Shown: in pieces, positions 32,188-45,281 of the stretch | How positions within the stretch are numbered: position 1 is the first letter of the stretch | Layout: each line of letters begins with the position of its first letter | Notes under the pieces: generated by a model | Told to the model about the DNA's origin: nothing | Database searches by the model: none | Seen by the model: only the letters and a program-made list of their open reading frames with translations | Source of the DNA: Haplosporangium gracile | Lineage: Eukaryota > Mortierellomycota > Mortierellomycetes > Mortierellales > Mortierellaceae | Direction of reading: 5' to 3' | Assembly: GCA_015499985.1 (NCBI GenBank) | Contig: JAAAUF010000155.1 | Span: 7,448 to 56,959 of the forward strand | Length of the DNA: 49,512 bases | Translations under genes and position numbers: made by a program

Positions 32188-35100
32188 CGTTGAATGGAGT
32201 GAATGAGTCGTGAGAGTATGTCTGTGAGCGTGAGCGTGAGTGTGAATGGGAAGGTGAATGAGCAGAAAGGATAGGAGGTGGAAGTGGAGGTGGTGGTGGT
32301 GGCGAATGGCAGAAGAAGAAAGAGAGTTGAAGCGAGAAGGGAAGGTGGATGAGAACGAAGAAACAGAGAAGAAAGAAAAAAAAAGAAAAAGAAAAAAAGG
32401 AGAGAAAAGGGAATATTATGAGAGCAGAACGAGAAAAAATGAAAATAAAAGGACTGGAGTATCGGTAAAAAAGAAAGGTGAACAATGTCGTGGAATAAAA
32501 AGAATAAAAAGAGGAGGAAGTGAAGAGAAAGGCTTGAAAGGGAGAAGAGTGAAAAGGGTTCTCTTATCTCTAACAGTGCTTGTTATTTCTTTTCTTTCTG
32601 GTTGCGATTGCGATTGTGCCAATTGCCTCAGATCCTTATTCTTTTTTTTTTTTAGCACCAACCGTCGGTTGTGAACCACTAGCACTAGCCCCCATTCTTT
32701 AAGCATTTTCTTCGAACGTGCCATTTTCTTATTCTTCTTATTTTTCCTCGTAAAGCGAAACCCTTCAGCCAACAGCCAGTCATCCAGCCAGCCAGCCGGA
32801 TCCGTCTCTCTTCCTCTTTTTTTTTTCTCTCATGTTAGTCCCGTGCTCAAGTGGTCTGTTGTAAGGTACCATCACACGAGTACCTTTCGTCTGTTCCTTG
32901 CTCATCAGTCACCGGCGAAGTGGTCCCTGTTCCCTCTCGTTCATATACTTTGAAGGGAAAAGTAACAGAAAGAGAAAGTCCAGAAGACTCCGACGTAGAA
33001 AAGAGATATATACAGACAAAAATTGACGATGCACCGATGAACCGACCGAAACACCATGGGGCGACAGGATAAGGGCCTTTTACCCTTTCTCTCCCTTCAG
33101 ATTTTTTTATCAACACAGTCTGATTAGCCAGGACGCGCACTCTTTCTTTTTCTCACACACAAACATGTTGTTGATTTCTGCTGTGTGGTCATTATCACTA
33201 ACTGATCGTCAGTGATGTTCGGTTGGAGGAGGAGGGACTCTTACCTTGTCGTAGAGAAAGGCTGTTGGTGTTGATGTTGTTATTGTTAGGGTGGATCAAG
33301 GTGTGTGTATTTTGCGTTTATGTTTGTATTTGTGTTCGTATATGTGATTGTGTTTGTGCTGTGATGATGTATGGGTAGGAATGGATGATCGGGTATGATG
33401 TGAGAGAGGAAGTGGGTGGTATACGGTTATGTAGGAATGAATGAATGCTGGGATATGAATGGGGTATGTGGGTAGAGCTGAGTGTGGGTGTGGATATGAC
33501 TCGATATGTGTATGAAGAATGAGGATGCGTGCTTAATAAAAAATAAAAAAGAAGAAACAAGAAACAAGAAGGGAGGGGGAGAGGAGGAAGGATCGATGGA
33601 CAGGTCCCCCTTTTATAGCTGTCGTTGCTGTGCCCATTTATTATCATTGCTGATCTGAATGAGCAATGGCCCATTGACTGTGTATGTATATGTCCCCTGC
33701 CCTACCCCATCGATGCTTTGCCTTTGGTCTATTCAGTGAATGCTATTTTAATGGGGGAGGCGGAGTGTAACTATGTGAAAAGTAAGGAATGAATGAAATG
33801 AACAATAGTCAATGGCTATTATTCTATTGAAATGAATAGGATTGGGACGAATCGTAAGTGTGAGGACGACACGCCAACCCTTTTTTTTTGCACGACAGGG
33901 ACATCTGTGATACTGATCCTATTCCCGTTCCCTCATGATATCCCTCCCCGCCATGCCCCTCTTTGCTTTCTAGACCTCTTGCCTACTCTACCATTGTCGC
34001 ATGGCACACACTCTATGCAGATCAGTGGCTACCTTTATTTTTATTTGCTATATAATGTACTAGACCATGCCCCTGATATATGTATCCCTCCCATCAGAAA
34101 ATGAAACTGATAGAGTATATGGCATACATGGTCCATCAGGAAATCAAATCAGAAAATATCCATCACCTGGTACCTTCAGAACGCACTCAACAATCATTCT
34201 TTTTGTTTCTGGAAGGATGCTCAATAGTAATCTGCAACCATCAGGCAATATCCGCAAAGAGCTACCTGGCGCGGCTAGACCACTAGACGTCCATTCTAAC
34301 AAGAGAGAGCTCAGACAGAAGGATACATTACGTGTATCCGTTTTAAATGTCAATGCCTTCCATCTTCTACTTTACTAACTCAACCAATCCTCGAACCTCT
34401 AATGCACCAGTCCCCCTCTCCCTCACACATACTCTCGCGTTGATATTCTTTCCCACTACCTTCCTCGAAGAAAAGGCTATCTTTTTGTCTCGTTCACAGG
34501 CACACCTCCAAGACGGAATACGAAAAACTGAGGACTAAGAATCGAAATCGCTTGGCAGTTCACTCGTTGGATGAGAACCAAAAAAAATAAAAATAAGCGA
34601 GGCGGAGAACAAAGACAGCTGAAGGGAAATAGCCCTTTTATCCAGCCAGCAAAAAAATGCCATCCTAAACGCTCCCTTTATTCTCACACACTTCATTGTT
34701 CTTCCTAAAGAACTCGACTTTTCGCTTGCAGAATGAAATGGCGCCGACCGACCGATAACGATCAAGGTATTTGTGTGAGTTTCAATTGCTTTTTAACTAT
34801 GCGTGCTCGTTTGTTACCCAATTTGTCTCTCTTTTGTTTCTGTTTTTGTTTTTTGCTCTCACACTCGCAAACACACAACGGACAACAAAAACCCTTGCCT
34901 AAACACTTTTTTCTCCTTCTCATTCAGAAGACGCTGGCTTTTTTTGTTTTTCTTTGTGCAACACCCACACGACCACGACTGACTCTCGTTGGCCAGCAAA
35001 AACGTTGTCCTTCCTTTTTGCTTTCATACTAAGGTGCTCTTTGATATCCCCCAAGAATCTCCCGCTCACTCTTTCGCTCTCTTGCGCTCTTTGTACCTCT

Positions 35101-37812
35101 CTTTTACATCGTTGAGATTCCGTGGCAAGCAGGTGAAATGGACTGATAATTAATATGAGTGTGCCCATCAAATATTTCGAACTGAAAAGATGAGAATGGT
35201 TCACTGGACCCTAGAGTCAACAATGTGCATTTAGTCACTCCAATAATAAGCATTTTTTGCGTCTTCTCTTCCTCTCCACGGCGGAGTCCCCTTCGCCATG
35301 AGTGCATGAGTGTAAGAAAAACGAAACTTCAATCGGACCAACCAGGCCGGATGTGGAGAGACACCATTCGTGCAGTGGAGTCACTCGTTTTTATTTTTTG
35401 TCGGCCGTTCGCATTTGAGGCGACATGATTCAGTTGTCGCGTTTGTGTTCTTGTTCGTGAAAATCGCCTTAACTACACCTTTTCCCTTCCTTTTTCCTAT
35501 TCCGTCTGGATGCTTCTAGATGAACCACCTTTGATTTGTGCGGCGAATTGCTATGGTCGAATATTGACCATTGGATGAGCAAGGTGGTCCCAATGTCCAC
35601 ACCCATTGGGCCAAAATAAATGCCGGCCATTCCCTTCTTTTTTGTATGAAAAAATAAACTCGGCATTGCCCCGTATAGTCCAGCCCTGCTTCCCGTCGTC
35701 ACGGTCATCTACGATCAGTTTCCGAGCATGGACAAAGTTGCCTATGACGTCTCGTAGGGCATATCGATATACAGTTGCATAGAGGCAAAGGAGCATCAAT
35801 AGCTTTTCATTGATGGAAAGGATTACGGACAAAATAGCAATATTTCAGGTCGCCAGGAGATAGATAGATGGATGAACAAAATAAAAGGAAAAACGCTTCT
35901 CCCTATTATTTCCTTTGGTTGAAAATAAACAATTGAAAACGTCGTAGTAATAAACAATACTCTTCTTGTTTCTGTTTTTCAAGCTGTCAGCCTATTTGTG
36001 TATGGATGATGGGCGGGTCCCATACCTCTCGCCCGCTATTTGTTTCCTCCCAGTCACCAAGCTGCTTAATCGCATCTTCTTTTTGAAAGTGAATTGACAT
36101 ATGTTGTTAGATAGACCTGTTCACCATAGAAAGAGTAACTTGTACAGTAGCAGGTTGCTATTAACGTTCATGGATATCCAATAAGACAACTGTATCCATG
36201 GCTATCCTCAATCAGAATGTCCACCACCAAACTCTCTTTAAGGCCTTTTTCTAAACCAAAGCCCTCGAGCTGACTTGCTCTATTGGCTACTCCAAAAAAG
36301 GGGCGTTTTCTTGACAACCCCAGAAGAAAACGTAAAAGCAACGGCGTCACACGCAGGGAACATCAGAGGTCAGGTACTCATGGAAGAGGAAACTGATGTC
36401 GATGACTTCTTTTGCTCTCTCTTTCATTATCACGCAACAATAAACAAGAAAGTCAAAACAACAAGGAGTCTAAATGGGCTATCTGACAAAATACAAAAGT
36501 CAAGATTCCGATGTGCCATCGATCCGTACATTCTTGTCAAGTGAGGCGGTGTACACTTTATAGGAGGAGAGGCTGATGATCACTATCGCCATCACAACTG
36601 TCAACAAAAACAGCCCAACAGCCAACACGTCGGTCGGGCAGGTAGAGTATCTAGCCTCCTTCCTCTGTTCACTTCCACGCAATTAGGGCCTGCACCAGAC
36701 CCTTTCCCTTTTCCCTAACCTCTTCAACTCCCTTCGTTCATGTATTCCCTATCAAATTGTTAACAATGTCAAAAACGTGTTGCAGCAAAAAAAACACGAC
36801 AACGAGTGTCGCTTGTCGTTTACCTTTCTCTCTCCTCCATTCTCATATGAACAGGAGGCGAACGGGTAAGCGCAACGCCTGTAGGCCATGTTGGCTCTTG
36901 ATCGATGACCCTGCATCGCAAAGTTCCCACATATCCTTTCCTTCTCTCTGCTGTCTCTTTTAATTGGCATCCTATCGTGCCCCTTCGATCGACTGTCGCG
37001 CTATGGAAAAGTAGGTACTCCTTCAAACATATCTTTTTTTGGGCAATGGAGTTCTCACACCACCTTAAACAGGTGTATCACAAACAAACCATTTGCTTTT
37101 TGACTCAATGCCGCCTCCGCACGCTCTGCACCCCTCTGCACACACACCACTTTTTTCATTCTTTCGAAGAAGAAAAAAGCGAGGGAAAAAAAGATAACGA
37201 CAAAACGTGAGAAGAGGTAGGAGGGGGGCGCGGCGGAGCCATGGTGAATCTCAAAGGTGGATGGGTGTTTTGCGAACGACGCTCTAGAACGTTTTTATTA
37301 CCCGCAGGATCGCATCTCGTAATTAACGCTGCTTTGTTGTTTTGTTTGTTTAAGTTTGCGTTTTGTTTGGATGAACCATGAGCGTGCATAGGGGCGAACA
37401 GAGTAGGCCAGTTGCGATCAATGCTTAGAATCATTTGAGGTGTTGATTGCTATGATGGCTTCCTCTTTCACAAACACACACACACACAATCAATACACAC
37501 AGACACACATTCTCTTTCGGTTTCTTACTCATATCCAAAAAATCAGATCCGGATACTACGACATATCTCTGCTTCAACAGCAAAAAGGTATACTGTTCAT
37601 ATTCCCAATCACTTCAAACGAAGAAGCATTTTTCTTGGATGTATTCATGCATTCACGGGGGGCAAACACGCGATTGACACCATTTCTCACGCTACTGTAG
37701 TCAGTCGTCAACAAATGCATTATGCATTGGGCATTGGGCATTGTTTTCGGCGCCCTTTGCGTCTGGGTTCATTGTAAGGTGCAAGTGGGGCAAGGGTCAG
37801 TAGATGCGGGTA

Positions 37813-37860
37813 CCTCCTTCCCTCCTTCCCTCCTTCCCTCCTTCCCTCCTCCCCTCCTCC
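37813..37860. repeat. (TCCTTCCC)n minisatellite
   Basis: About five tandem copies of an 8-bp CCCTCCTT-type unit, drifting to CCCTCCTC at the right end. Confidence 0.9.
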
Positions 37861-38668
37861 GGCGTTTTGTGGGAGACAACGATAACCGGCGCCATTAAAG
37901 CGGACAAAGAAAGACAGAAAGAAAATGAGCTATGCCTGTCATATGTGAATTCTCTTGGATTGCTGTTTGTTTTGAATCTCCTCTTCAAGTTTACCCCAGA
38001 TTTTTTGTATTTTCTAAAGGCGCAACGCAGCACCATTCGTTCGTCTTCTTCTTTCTCTCCGTCCGAATTTGGAGTCCATCTTTCTCCCCTTGACTAGAGG
38101 TGAAGTGGAGAAGAAGGAGTTGTTTGCTTGGGCTGGCTGTTTTTCTTTCCTTGATGCTGCGGACCTTGATCACATCTTCGACTCATAGCGCTGTCAAGGA
38201 GGGCCACTGTCGCTTATTTTTTTGATTTTCATCCAATGCTGACCTAAAAAAAAAAAGAGAGAGAGAAGTGTGCCCCTTTGTCCTCTTTCCCCTTCCTCTT
38301 CACAAAAAGTCTCTGCCCTCCTTTCTCCTGTGTCAAGGAAGAAGAATGAATGCCCTCTTTGATACACTATCAAAGACCACATCAGAAACACGACGCATGA
38401 TATCGATGTACTTGCTCAGTCGGAAGGAGAAATAATAATGATAAAGCGACCATAAGTTAATGCCTGTTAGGACTTTGCGCCCCTATCGTCACTAAAAGCA
38501 CGCCAACGAATAGTGACATTAGCGACCAGGTAGTCATAAAGGGGCCCTTGTCCCGGTTATCTCTTTTGTAAAAGGGGGTCAGTCTGTCTACGCTATGACT
38601 TTTGTCTTGTCTTTGTTCCCTCGTTCTTTTCTGTTTCTTTGACCAAGGGCGTAGAAAATAAAGAGTAT

Positions 38669-38670
<2 letters not shown>

Positions 38671-38712
<42 letters not shown>
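38671..38712. repeat. (GA)n microsatellite
   Basis: About 20 uninterrupted GA units. Confidence 0.95.
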
Positions 38713-38714
<2 letters not shown>

Positions 38715-38921
38715 ACACATCCCGGGATACGATACTCGTCCACACAACTACCAAGGAAAATAAAATATAAATTCGGTATCAAGGAAACATAAAGAGACAG
38801 CCCAAAGTATTTAATCGCATGTACGATTCTTCTTTCTTGTTCTCTCCCATGTTTTTGACTGTTGATATGTGGTGCATGACCGTTGGACGGATCAGCTTCA
38901 ACTTATTATTTTTTTGATCAG

Positions 38922-38941
38922 ACACACACACACACACACAC
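38922..38941. repeat. (AC)n microsatellite
   Basis: About ten AC units. Confidence 0.9.
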
Positions 38942-41481
38942 CGTTGGCCACCAAGTCCCCTTGCTTGCTCTCTATGTTCAACAAAGAGAGCCTTTTCTCG
39001 TTGTTGTCGTTTGTTGTTGTTGATGTCAAAACAAATAAGGTTTTTTTTTCTCTGTCAGAAAAAGTGCACTGCTGGACAATCGTTCCGGCCAATCAACGAC
39101 GCACGTGGACTACACGACTGGACAACGCTTGTCCTAATCTGGATATGTGCTTGATTAGTATTATGCGGAGCGAAAAAAAAACCATTCCTCTTTTGTCATC
39201 GGAGAACGAAGATGGGATGTTTGGATGGTGGATGGAGAAGGGGGAGTACAAGGGATAAGGATAAGTTGGGCGAACGGACGAATTGGTCCGGACACTTTTT
39301 TTTTTTTTTTTCTTTCGGCTAATTTGACAAAGAGGATGGGATGGCCATGGTTTTGATTTGAGTTGCCAACAATGGGTAAATTATCCGGATCGAAAATTAA
39401 CTGGATGCCTGACTAGACATGGCTGACCAACCACATCTTGGACATCCTGGTCACCCTAGACAAGGAGATGCGATGCGATCAACAAAACAAAGAGAGAAAG
39501 AGAAAGCCGACGGACCGGCCATCCATCCGCCCCATCCGACCGACCGATCGAACACTCTTTTTTTGTTTTACTTCCGGAGAGAAAAAAGAAAAAAAAAGGA
39601 AAAAAGGAGAACAAAGAGGACCACTTGTACCATTTCTTTATTTTTCACGCACCGACCTCCGTCTCTCCCTCTTTCACATTCGCTTTCACTTCTCTCTTTA
39701 TCGCCTTGCAGCAGCAGATCGATAGATTGGAGAGAAAGAGAGCAGGCGGAGGAGTTGGCAGCGGAGTGGAAAAGGCGAAAGCAAAGAGCGGAGGGTACCG
39801 TACTAGGCAATGGAGAAGTTTGCTTATTAGAAAAAAAAAGGATGACAAACAGAAACACAGAGGAACCTAAGGATGGAGGTTGACAAGCAACCGACCTTTC
39901 ATGCTGTTTGTGAATTCAATTCGTGTCCACAGTTCGCGTTTCAACACCATACCTAGGATAAGATAATAAAGACCGGAAGGGATAGGTGGCATGGGTTGAA
40001 CAGTACCTAAACAAAGGCTATCCGTGATGCGTGAAGACGAGCCCGATGGCGAGTGTCTGGGCGCGGAAAAAAAGGATGCGTTATTGTTGATGATATATGT
40101 AAGTCTGATGGGCATGGATGGATAGATGAAGCAAAAGTGCAATAGTACATATATGACATTGTCATGCACATGCATCACAAAAGGACCTTTCTTTTTAGAA
40201 GCAATTGAGGGTGGCCTTTGGAGCACCTTTTTTAATCTCATCGCTCTTGTTTTCAATGAAAAATGTAGACAAAGAAGCTTGCCCATTGCAATTTTTTTTT
40301 TTTTTTGTTGTCGTGTGAGCAACTTTTTGCTCATGTCCATCAAGGTCTGTTCAGTTTGTCGCGTGAGGTCTTTGTACTCGCTTTTTTTTGTTTTAAAATT
40401 CTCTTTAGACTAAGAAAAAACTTACAGTGTCATCTTCACCCTGCATCAATCATAAAAACTTACCATTCACCAACATAAAAAAAAAATCAACAAAAGAGGA
40501 CAAAGACAGACAGAAAACTACAGAGGAAATTGAGAGCGAATAGAAAGGAACGGAAAGCACATCGTGCGGCCACAGACGGCCATGATTGGATCTGATAATA
40601 TTTGTCCACTACTCCCAAACAACAAAAAAGGGACAACAGGATGAATTCTAAATGGTTTTGAACCATGGGCGTTCGATTCGAAAAACTTTAATAGCAAGTG
40701 CAACCTAACATAGCGCCCAAAAAAAAACGGCGAGGGTGTTCAAAACAGATATGTTCATTGTCTTGTGAGCAAACAGAAAGACAAGAGTGCCCCGGAAAGC
40801 ATCGGATGTAAAAAAAGAAAATGCGGCGATTTTTTTTTGTCAATCGCGATGCCTTTCTAGATCATTTTTTTACCTTGGATATAGAAAAGCATAAGGCTGA
40901 GGGAGGAGGGGGAGATAGAGAGGGATCATTTACACACACGGAAGATTGGATAGGATAAACCATCACACTTTTACTATAAACACAGCACAAAAACTTTATC
41001 GTGCCTACTATTTTCCCGCGTCTCTCCTCCTTTCTCTTCTTTTCCCCGTTACCCCATTCGACGATCGGACTTACTCCAACTCTTCTTCTCACTTCCTCAT
41101 TCCTCTATCCCTCCCTTCATCGATTCATTCAGTAAGCCCGCAGGTGGGCACCAACATTCGAGAGCGTAAACATGAGTCAGCAACAAAAGGCGGCTTATGA
41201 CAATTCGCATAACATAACGCTTTTTTTTCAGTACCGGAGCATTTGCTATTATGCGTGAAAAAGAAGGAATCATCTAATCGTTTTCTATAAGGAAGGTTTG
41301 TTTTTTTTGTGTTTGTTTTAGGGCCATCGTTATCGTTATCTATTGTCGTCTAATCGTGAATTATGTCGCGTTTCTCTTTCCTAAACTTGTAGGACAAATC
41401 AACAGTCCTTGTCTACCGATCCTTCAATCTCAGCGCGCTCTCGATCCACCATCACCGCCGCTCACCCTCTCCATTACTCGC

Positions 41482-44381
41482 TCAGAATAAGAAGTACATC
41501 ATAAAGGCACTCTCCAAAGTAATCAACACCGTGCCGACCGCATACTGGACAGCAATTACGGCCGCCATCTCACTTCCAGCATTCGTCGTCCTCCGATCCC
41601 ACACCTGGGCCAACACAAAACAAATCATGCTAGTTGGAGACCCCGACATCAACATCAATGTGAACTGGAGCATATGGTTCTGGGCGGACACCCATTGGAA
41701 ATGTCGGACCAGAACCAGTTCTATGAACAACACACCGACAAGGGGGGAGATGACCATTTTCGCGATGGTGATCATGGTAAGGGCCGGGATCAGGGGACGC
41801 ATACGACCGGGCTTGAGGCGGGAGAGTGATGCACCCAGGACGGTGAGCCCAAGAGGGACGCAACACCCACCGAGCATAAGGGTGATCTCGTAGATGAAAC
41901 TTAAGGGGGGTAGTTCGTCTGGTGAAGGGAGGGGATTGGGGGTAAGGACAAAGAGGCCTCGAAGGGGAGTCAATGCACAGAGGAGGCCCAAGAGGAGACC
42001 GATGGTTGGAGGGGTCAGGTACTCGCGTGTCGAATGGAAGAACCGCCAGAACCATTGTGTTTCTTGTCGTTGGGGCTGTTGGAGCTTCTTCTTGGTCTCG
42101 TATGACTTTTGGAGTTGTGGTGGCACTTTTGGTAATGGTGTTGCATCTTGTGTTGCTGATACTGCGCCGTTAGCATCGGATGCGACTGCTGTTGCGGAAG
42201 AGCCCATCGACGTGCTCGATCCTGCTCCTCCTGCTGTCGATGATGAGGATGAAGATGGTCCTCCTCGGGTGGCTCCGAGAGTCACCATCTCGAACGGCAC
42301 ATCTGACATTGCCTCAATCGTATCACCCGCTGCTCCTGCTCCGCTTCCATGTCTCTTGAATCCCGAACCCGTTGTTGCTCCTCCACTTGCTGCTGATGAC
42401 CCATCTCTAGAAGGACCAGGCGGCGTCAACGAAATAAACGGCGACTGCGATCCACTCCTTGACATGTTACCCAAAGAACTCGGCGTCGTTGGTGAATGCT
42501 GTTGTGATAGTTGTTGCTGTTGATGCTGTTGGTTCAAGGGCGGTGGCTGGTACCCTCTGAACAACGTCGGCCGAATCGCTTTCTTCCTGGACGCAGAGCT
42601 ACCCAGACCTCCTTTACTCATAGCTGACGCAGGTGGGTGGATAAGACTGTTATGGTCGTCCTCGTGGCTAGTCGAGAACCGTGTTGCTCCCGTGCCGTTA
42701 CTTGCTATGCTCTCAACACTGTAGCGGTGTTGATGTTTATACTGCAACTCGGAAGATTTGAGTGCGTGGAGTGGGTGTGGTGGATGGACAAACATTGGGC
42801 TCGTCTGCCCATTGTTGCTTCCCCCACTATTATTACCAGAACCCGGACTCGACGGCTGCGGTACTGTTGAACCCTGGTTCATCCTCACAAAGGGATTAGT
42901 CGACTCAGAGTGAGTTTCTCTCAGGGGCGAATGAGCAGTCGTCGTTGGACTAGAAGCCGGATCTAAAGAAGGACTCGAAGGTTCCTGTCCGCCCTGCAAT
43001 GGATCTGAAGGCCTATACCTCAGTTCCTTTGCATTCTCCTCCATATTATAATCCGCACTAATCATGGTCGACGTCGCCGAGAAGGACGAATGGAGCCCGC
43101 CTTGGTCTTGTCGAACATGATGTTGACGCGGCGAAGACAAGTGTCGCTGATGTGGAGGATGCTGAAGTTGGTGTTGTGACAGGGCCTGATGTGGCGAAGA
43201 AGACTGTTGTTGTTGAAGTGGACTAGAATGTCCACTACCATTCGCGAGCGTGACCTCGCTCACACTTGGCGAAGCCGTTGCATACACCGAAGAAGAAGAA
43301 GGATCTCCGTTTCCGCCATTGGTGAGGTCGTTGTCGTTGCTGTTTTCGTGGTTGCGGAGGACGGTAGTGAGGTTGGCCAGCCGCTTGGATTCCTTGACAT
43401 GATCGATTCGAATCAACTTGTATCCTCCAAAAGGAAACAGGAACAAATAGAACACCGCAATGAACACGCTCGAGTATGCTGTGCCTCGCGCTCCGTCTCC
43501 CACCAGGAACGGTGGGTGATCCGACACCGCCAGAATAACTGAGATCGGTAGGTCGCCCTATTGAGTCAAAATGAGAGATGTTGAGCAACTGTGAGTACAA
43601 ATGAAAAAAAAAGATACTTCCAATTGAGTTTCATGTAGGATCGAACAATGGACTTACGAAGTTGGTGAACATGGTAGCGGCAACGATGCCCCAATACAGA
43701 CGCTTGGGGACCAATCCCGTCCTCTGAATCAGCAACCCCAAGAACCCACCCATCAGCATAATCCCAACCGCAACCACCGCCACCAATCTATTCATTCAAG
43801 TAAGCACAAAAAAAAAAGTCAGCCACGGACACCCGTAATACGTTTCTTCAGCCAAAGGTTCGTGACATATGTTATATAAGGCCTTACAGGAGCTCCTCGA
43901 CGTTATCTTGGTTGACGCATGCGAGCATCTTAGCAAAGAGAAGAGCAGGAAGGGTATAATTCAAGATCAGACCAGCAACGACCTTGGCGCCTGCCGGGGT
44001 GAGCAGGCCATGTTTGGCCATCAACGCGCCGCATCCTATATCAAACATTGCCAATATCAGAAAGTGGAAAATGCGTGAGAAAGAGGAATTTACAATGTTG
44101 ATGGAGTTTGTGGCTGAAGTAGAGCAGAAAAGTATGATTGGTTACCTCCCAACACCACAAACTTGATGATGGGTCTAAGATTGAAGCGGTGAATTAGATG
44201 CGACAGACATGGAAGTAGGTTAACAAAAAAAAGGGCTCAAGCAAAAAAGTGTCTGTCTCAATGAAATAGGGTTGCAGGAGCAAAAAGGGCAAACAGGAGG
44301 AGCGAGTGGAGTAGCGAAGATTGAGATAAAGTACGGAACTTACTTTGCGCTGGTCCAGATGAGTGTCGATAAGGCCACCAT
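41482..44381 (-). CDS. PIN-like / auxin efflux carrier family transporter
   Basis: Exons (minus) 44381-44344, 44174-44146, 44035-43888, 43787-43658 and 43557-41482 give 806 residues with no stop; all introns are GT-AG (100-169 nt). The family (AEC/PIN-like, bile-acid-transporter fold) has ten membrane helices in two inverted halves; the yeast relatives are Ecm3 and its paralogues, likely in ER or vacuolar membranes, with poorly known substrates. N-terminal half about 1-165: IIKFVVLGGCGALMAK, then LNYTLPALLF and FTNFGDLPISV, both signature-like for the family. C-terminal half about 630-806: TIGLLLGLLCALTPLRG, MLGGCCVPLGLTVLGASL and LMSGSPTSM. Between them lies a loop of about 450 residues rich in Ser, Gln, His, Pro and Gly, with basic and phospho-site-like stretches, expected cytosolic. 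The ATG at 44381 was chosen because it gives the expected first helix; an acceptor-like CTAG three bases upstream suggests a 5' UTR intron. Confidence 0.88.
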
Positions 44382-45120
44382 AGACTAGATAGATGGCCTA
44401 AAAATGAGTCGAGTGTGAAGAGGTAGAAAAGGCGAATCGGGGCGCTCCCTTGGGTCGGTTAAAAATGGATGATCCAATTCTTTCTGTAGCCACTAAAGTG
44501 AAAAAGGCGTGAGAAGGGTTGTTGTACGATAGTCGTCAGGGACCGGAGAGGTTAGGAGGTGGGATGAGTGCGGCACAGGAGAGCTGTGTGAGATCGAGGG
44601 ATGTGTGTGAAAAGGGAAGCTGCTGTGCGCTCTGTTGTCGTATTGTTGTGTCGATTAAGGCGAGTGAGTGAGTACGTAGGATTGTTCAGGGCGGCTTAGA
44701 TCTTGATATTGGCAATGTGGGCGGCAAGCGTTGAATGGTGAGCTGAATGATGCCGAAACGAGGTTATACACACACAGAAGAAGGAAGGTGTGTTTACTGA
44801 CGTTGTTGTTGTTGGTTCTTGTTCGGGTTAGGCAGGATCGGATAAGGATCGACGTCGTTTAGTTGAATATGAGCGTATCTATAATAGAGTTGTAGTAAAA
44901 AGGTATATGCGAAAGCAAGAGAGAAAAGAAGAGGTGGAGATGAGAATGCTTGTATATGGCTCTATGGAATGACACTCGGGATCGACCATGACTCTTGGAG
45001 TGATGAGAGTTGTGGAAATTAACGGAGGTTTTATTCCTCTGTTGACACATTGAAATAATTGATGAGAGCGACAGCGTTGAAGGCTTGCTTGACAATGTGA
45101 GAGAGAGAGTGGTGAGAGAG

Positions 45121-45190
45121 GGAAAGAGAGAGACGGAATTGTGAGGGAGGGAAAGAGAGAGACGGAATTGTGAGGGAGGGAAAGAGTAAG
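45121..45190. repeat. 29-bp tandem repeat
   Basis: Two near-identical 29-bp units (45121-45149, 45150-45178) made of a GA-rich part and a CGGAATTGTG core, then a partial third unit. Confidence 0.85.
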
Positions 45191-45256
45191 GGAGAATGGT
45201 TCTGGACCTGGAAAGAGAGGGAGAATAAACGAATGACCATGATGGCATCTCCCAAA

Positions 45257-45281
45257 GGGGGAGGAGGAGGAGGAGGAGGAA
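45257..45281. repeat. (GGA)n microsatellite
   Basis: About eight GGA units. Confidence 0.9.

Larger units (their letters stand above)
28233..34700. other. Long non-coding stretch upstream of VTC
   Basis: No protein gene seen in about 6.5 kb. The minus strand is CT-rich in many places. Good minus-strand splice donors occur at 29174 (AAG|GTAACG), 31887 (CAG|GTAAGT) and 33244 (AAG|GTAAGA). An acceptor-like CATAG lies only three bases before the VTC ATG (28236-28240). This suggests a spliced 5' leader for VTC or another spliced transcript; exon borders cannot be fixed by eye. A 7-bp hairpin AAGGTAC/GTACCTT is at 32865-32889. Confidence 0.4.
34701..41481. other. Gene-free stretch between VTC upstream region and PIN-like gene
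   Basis: No supportable coding sequence in about 6.8 kb. Frames such as 35551-35832 (minus) and 36275-36544 (plus) lack recognisable domains. Simple repeats and homopolymers are frequent (T15 near 39296-39310, T14 near 40291-40305). Confidence 0.5.
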
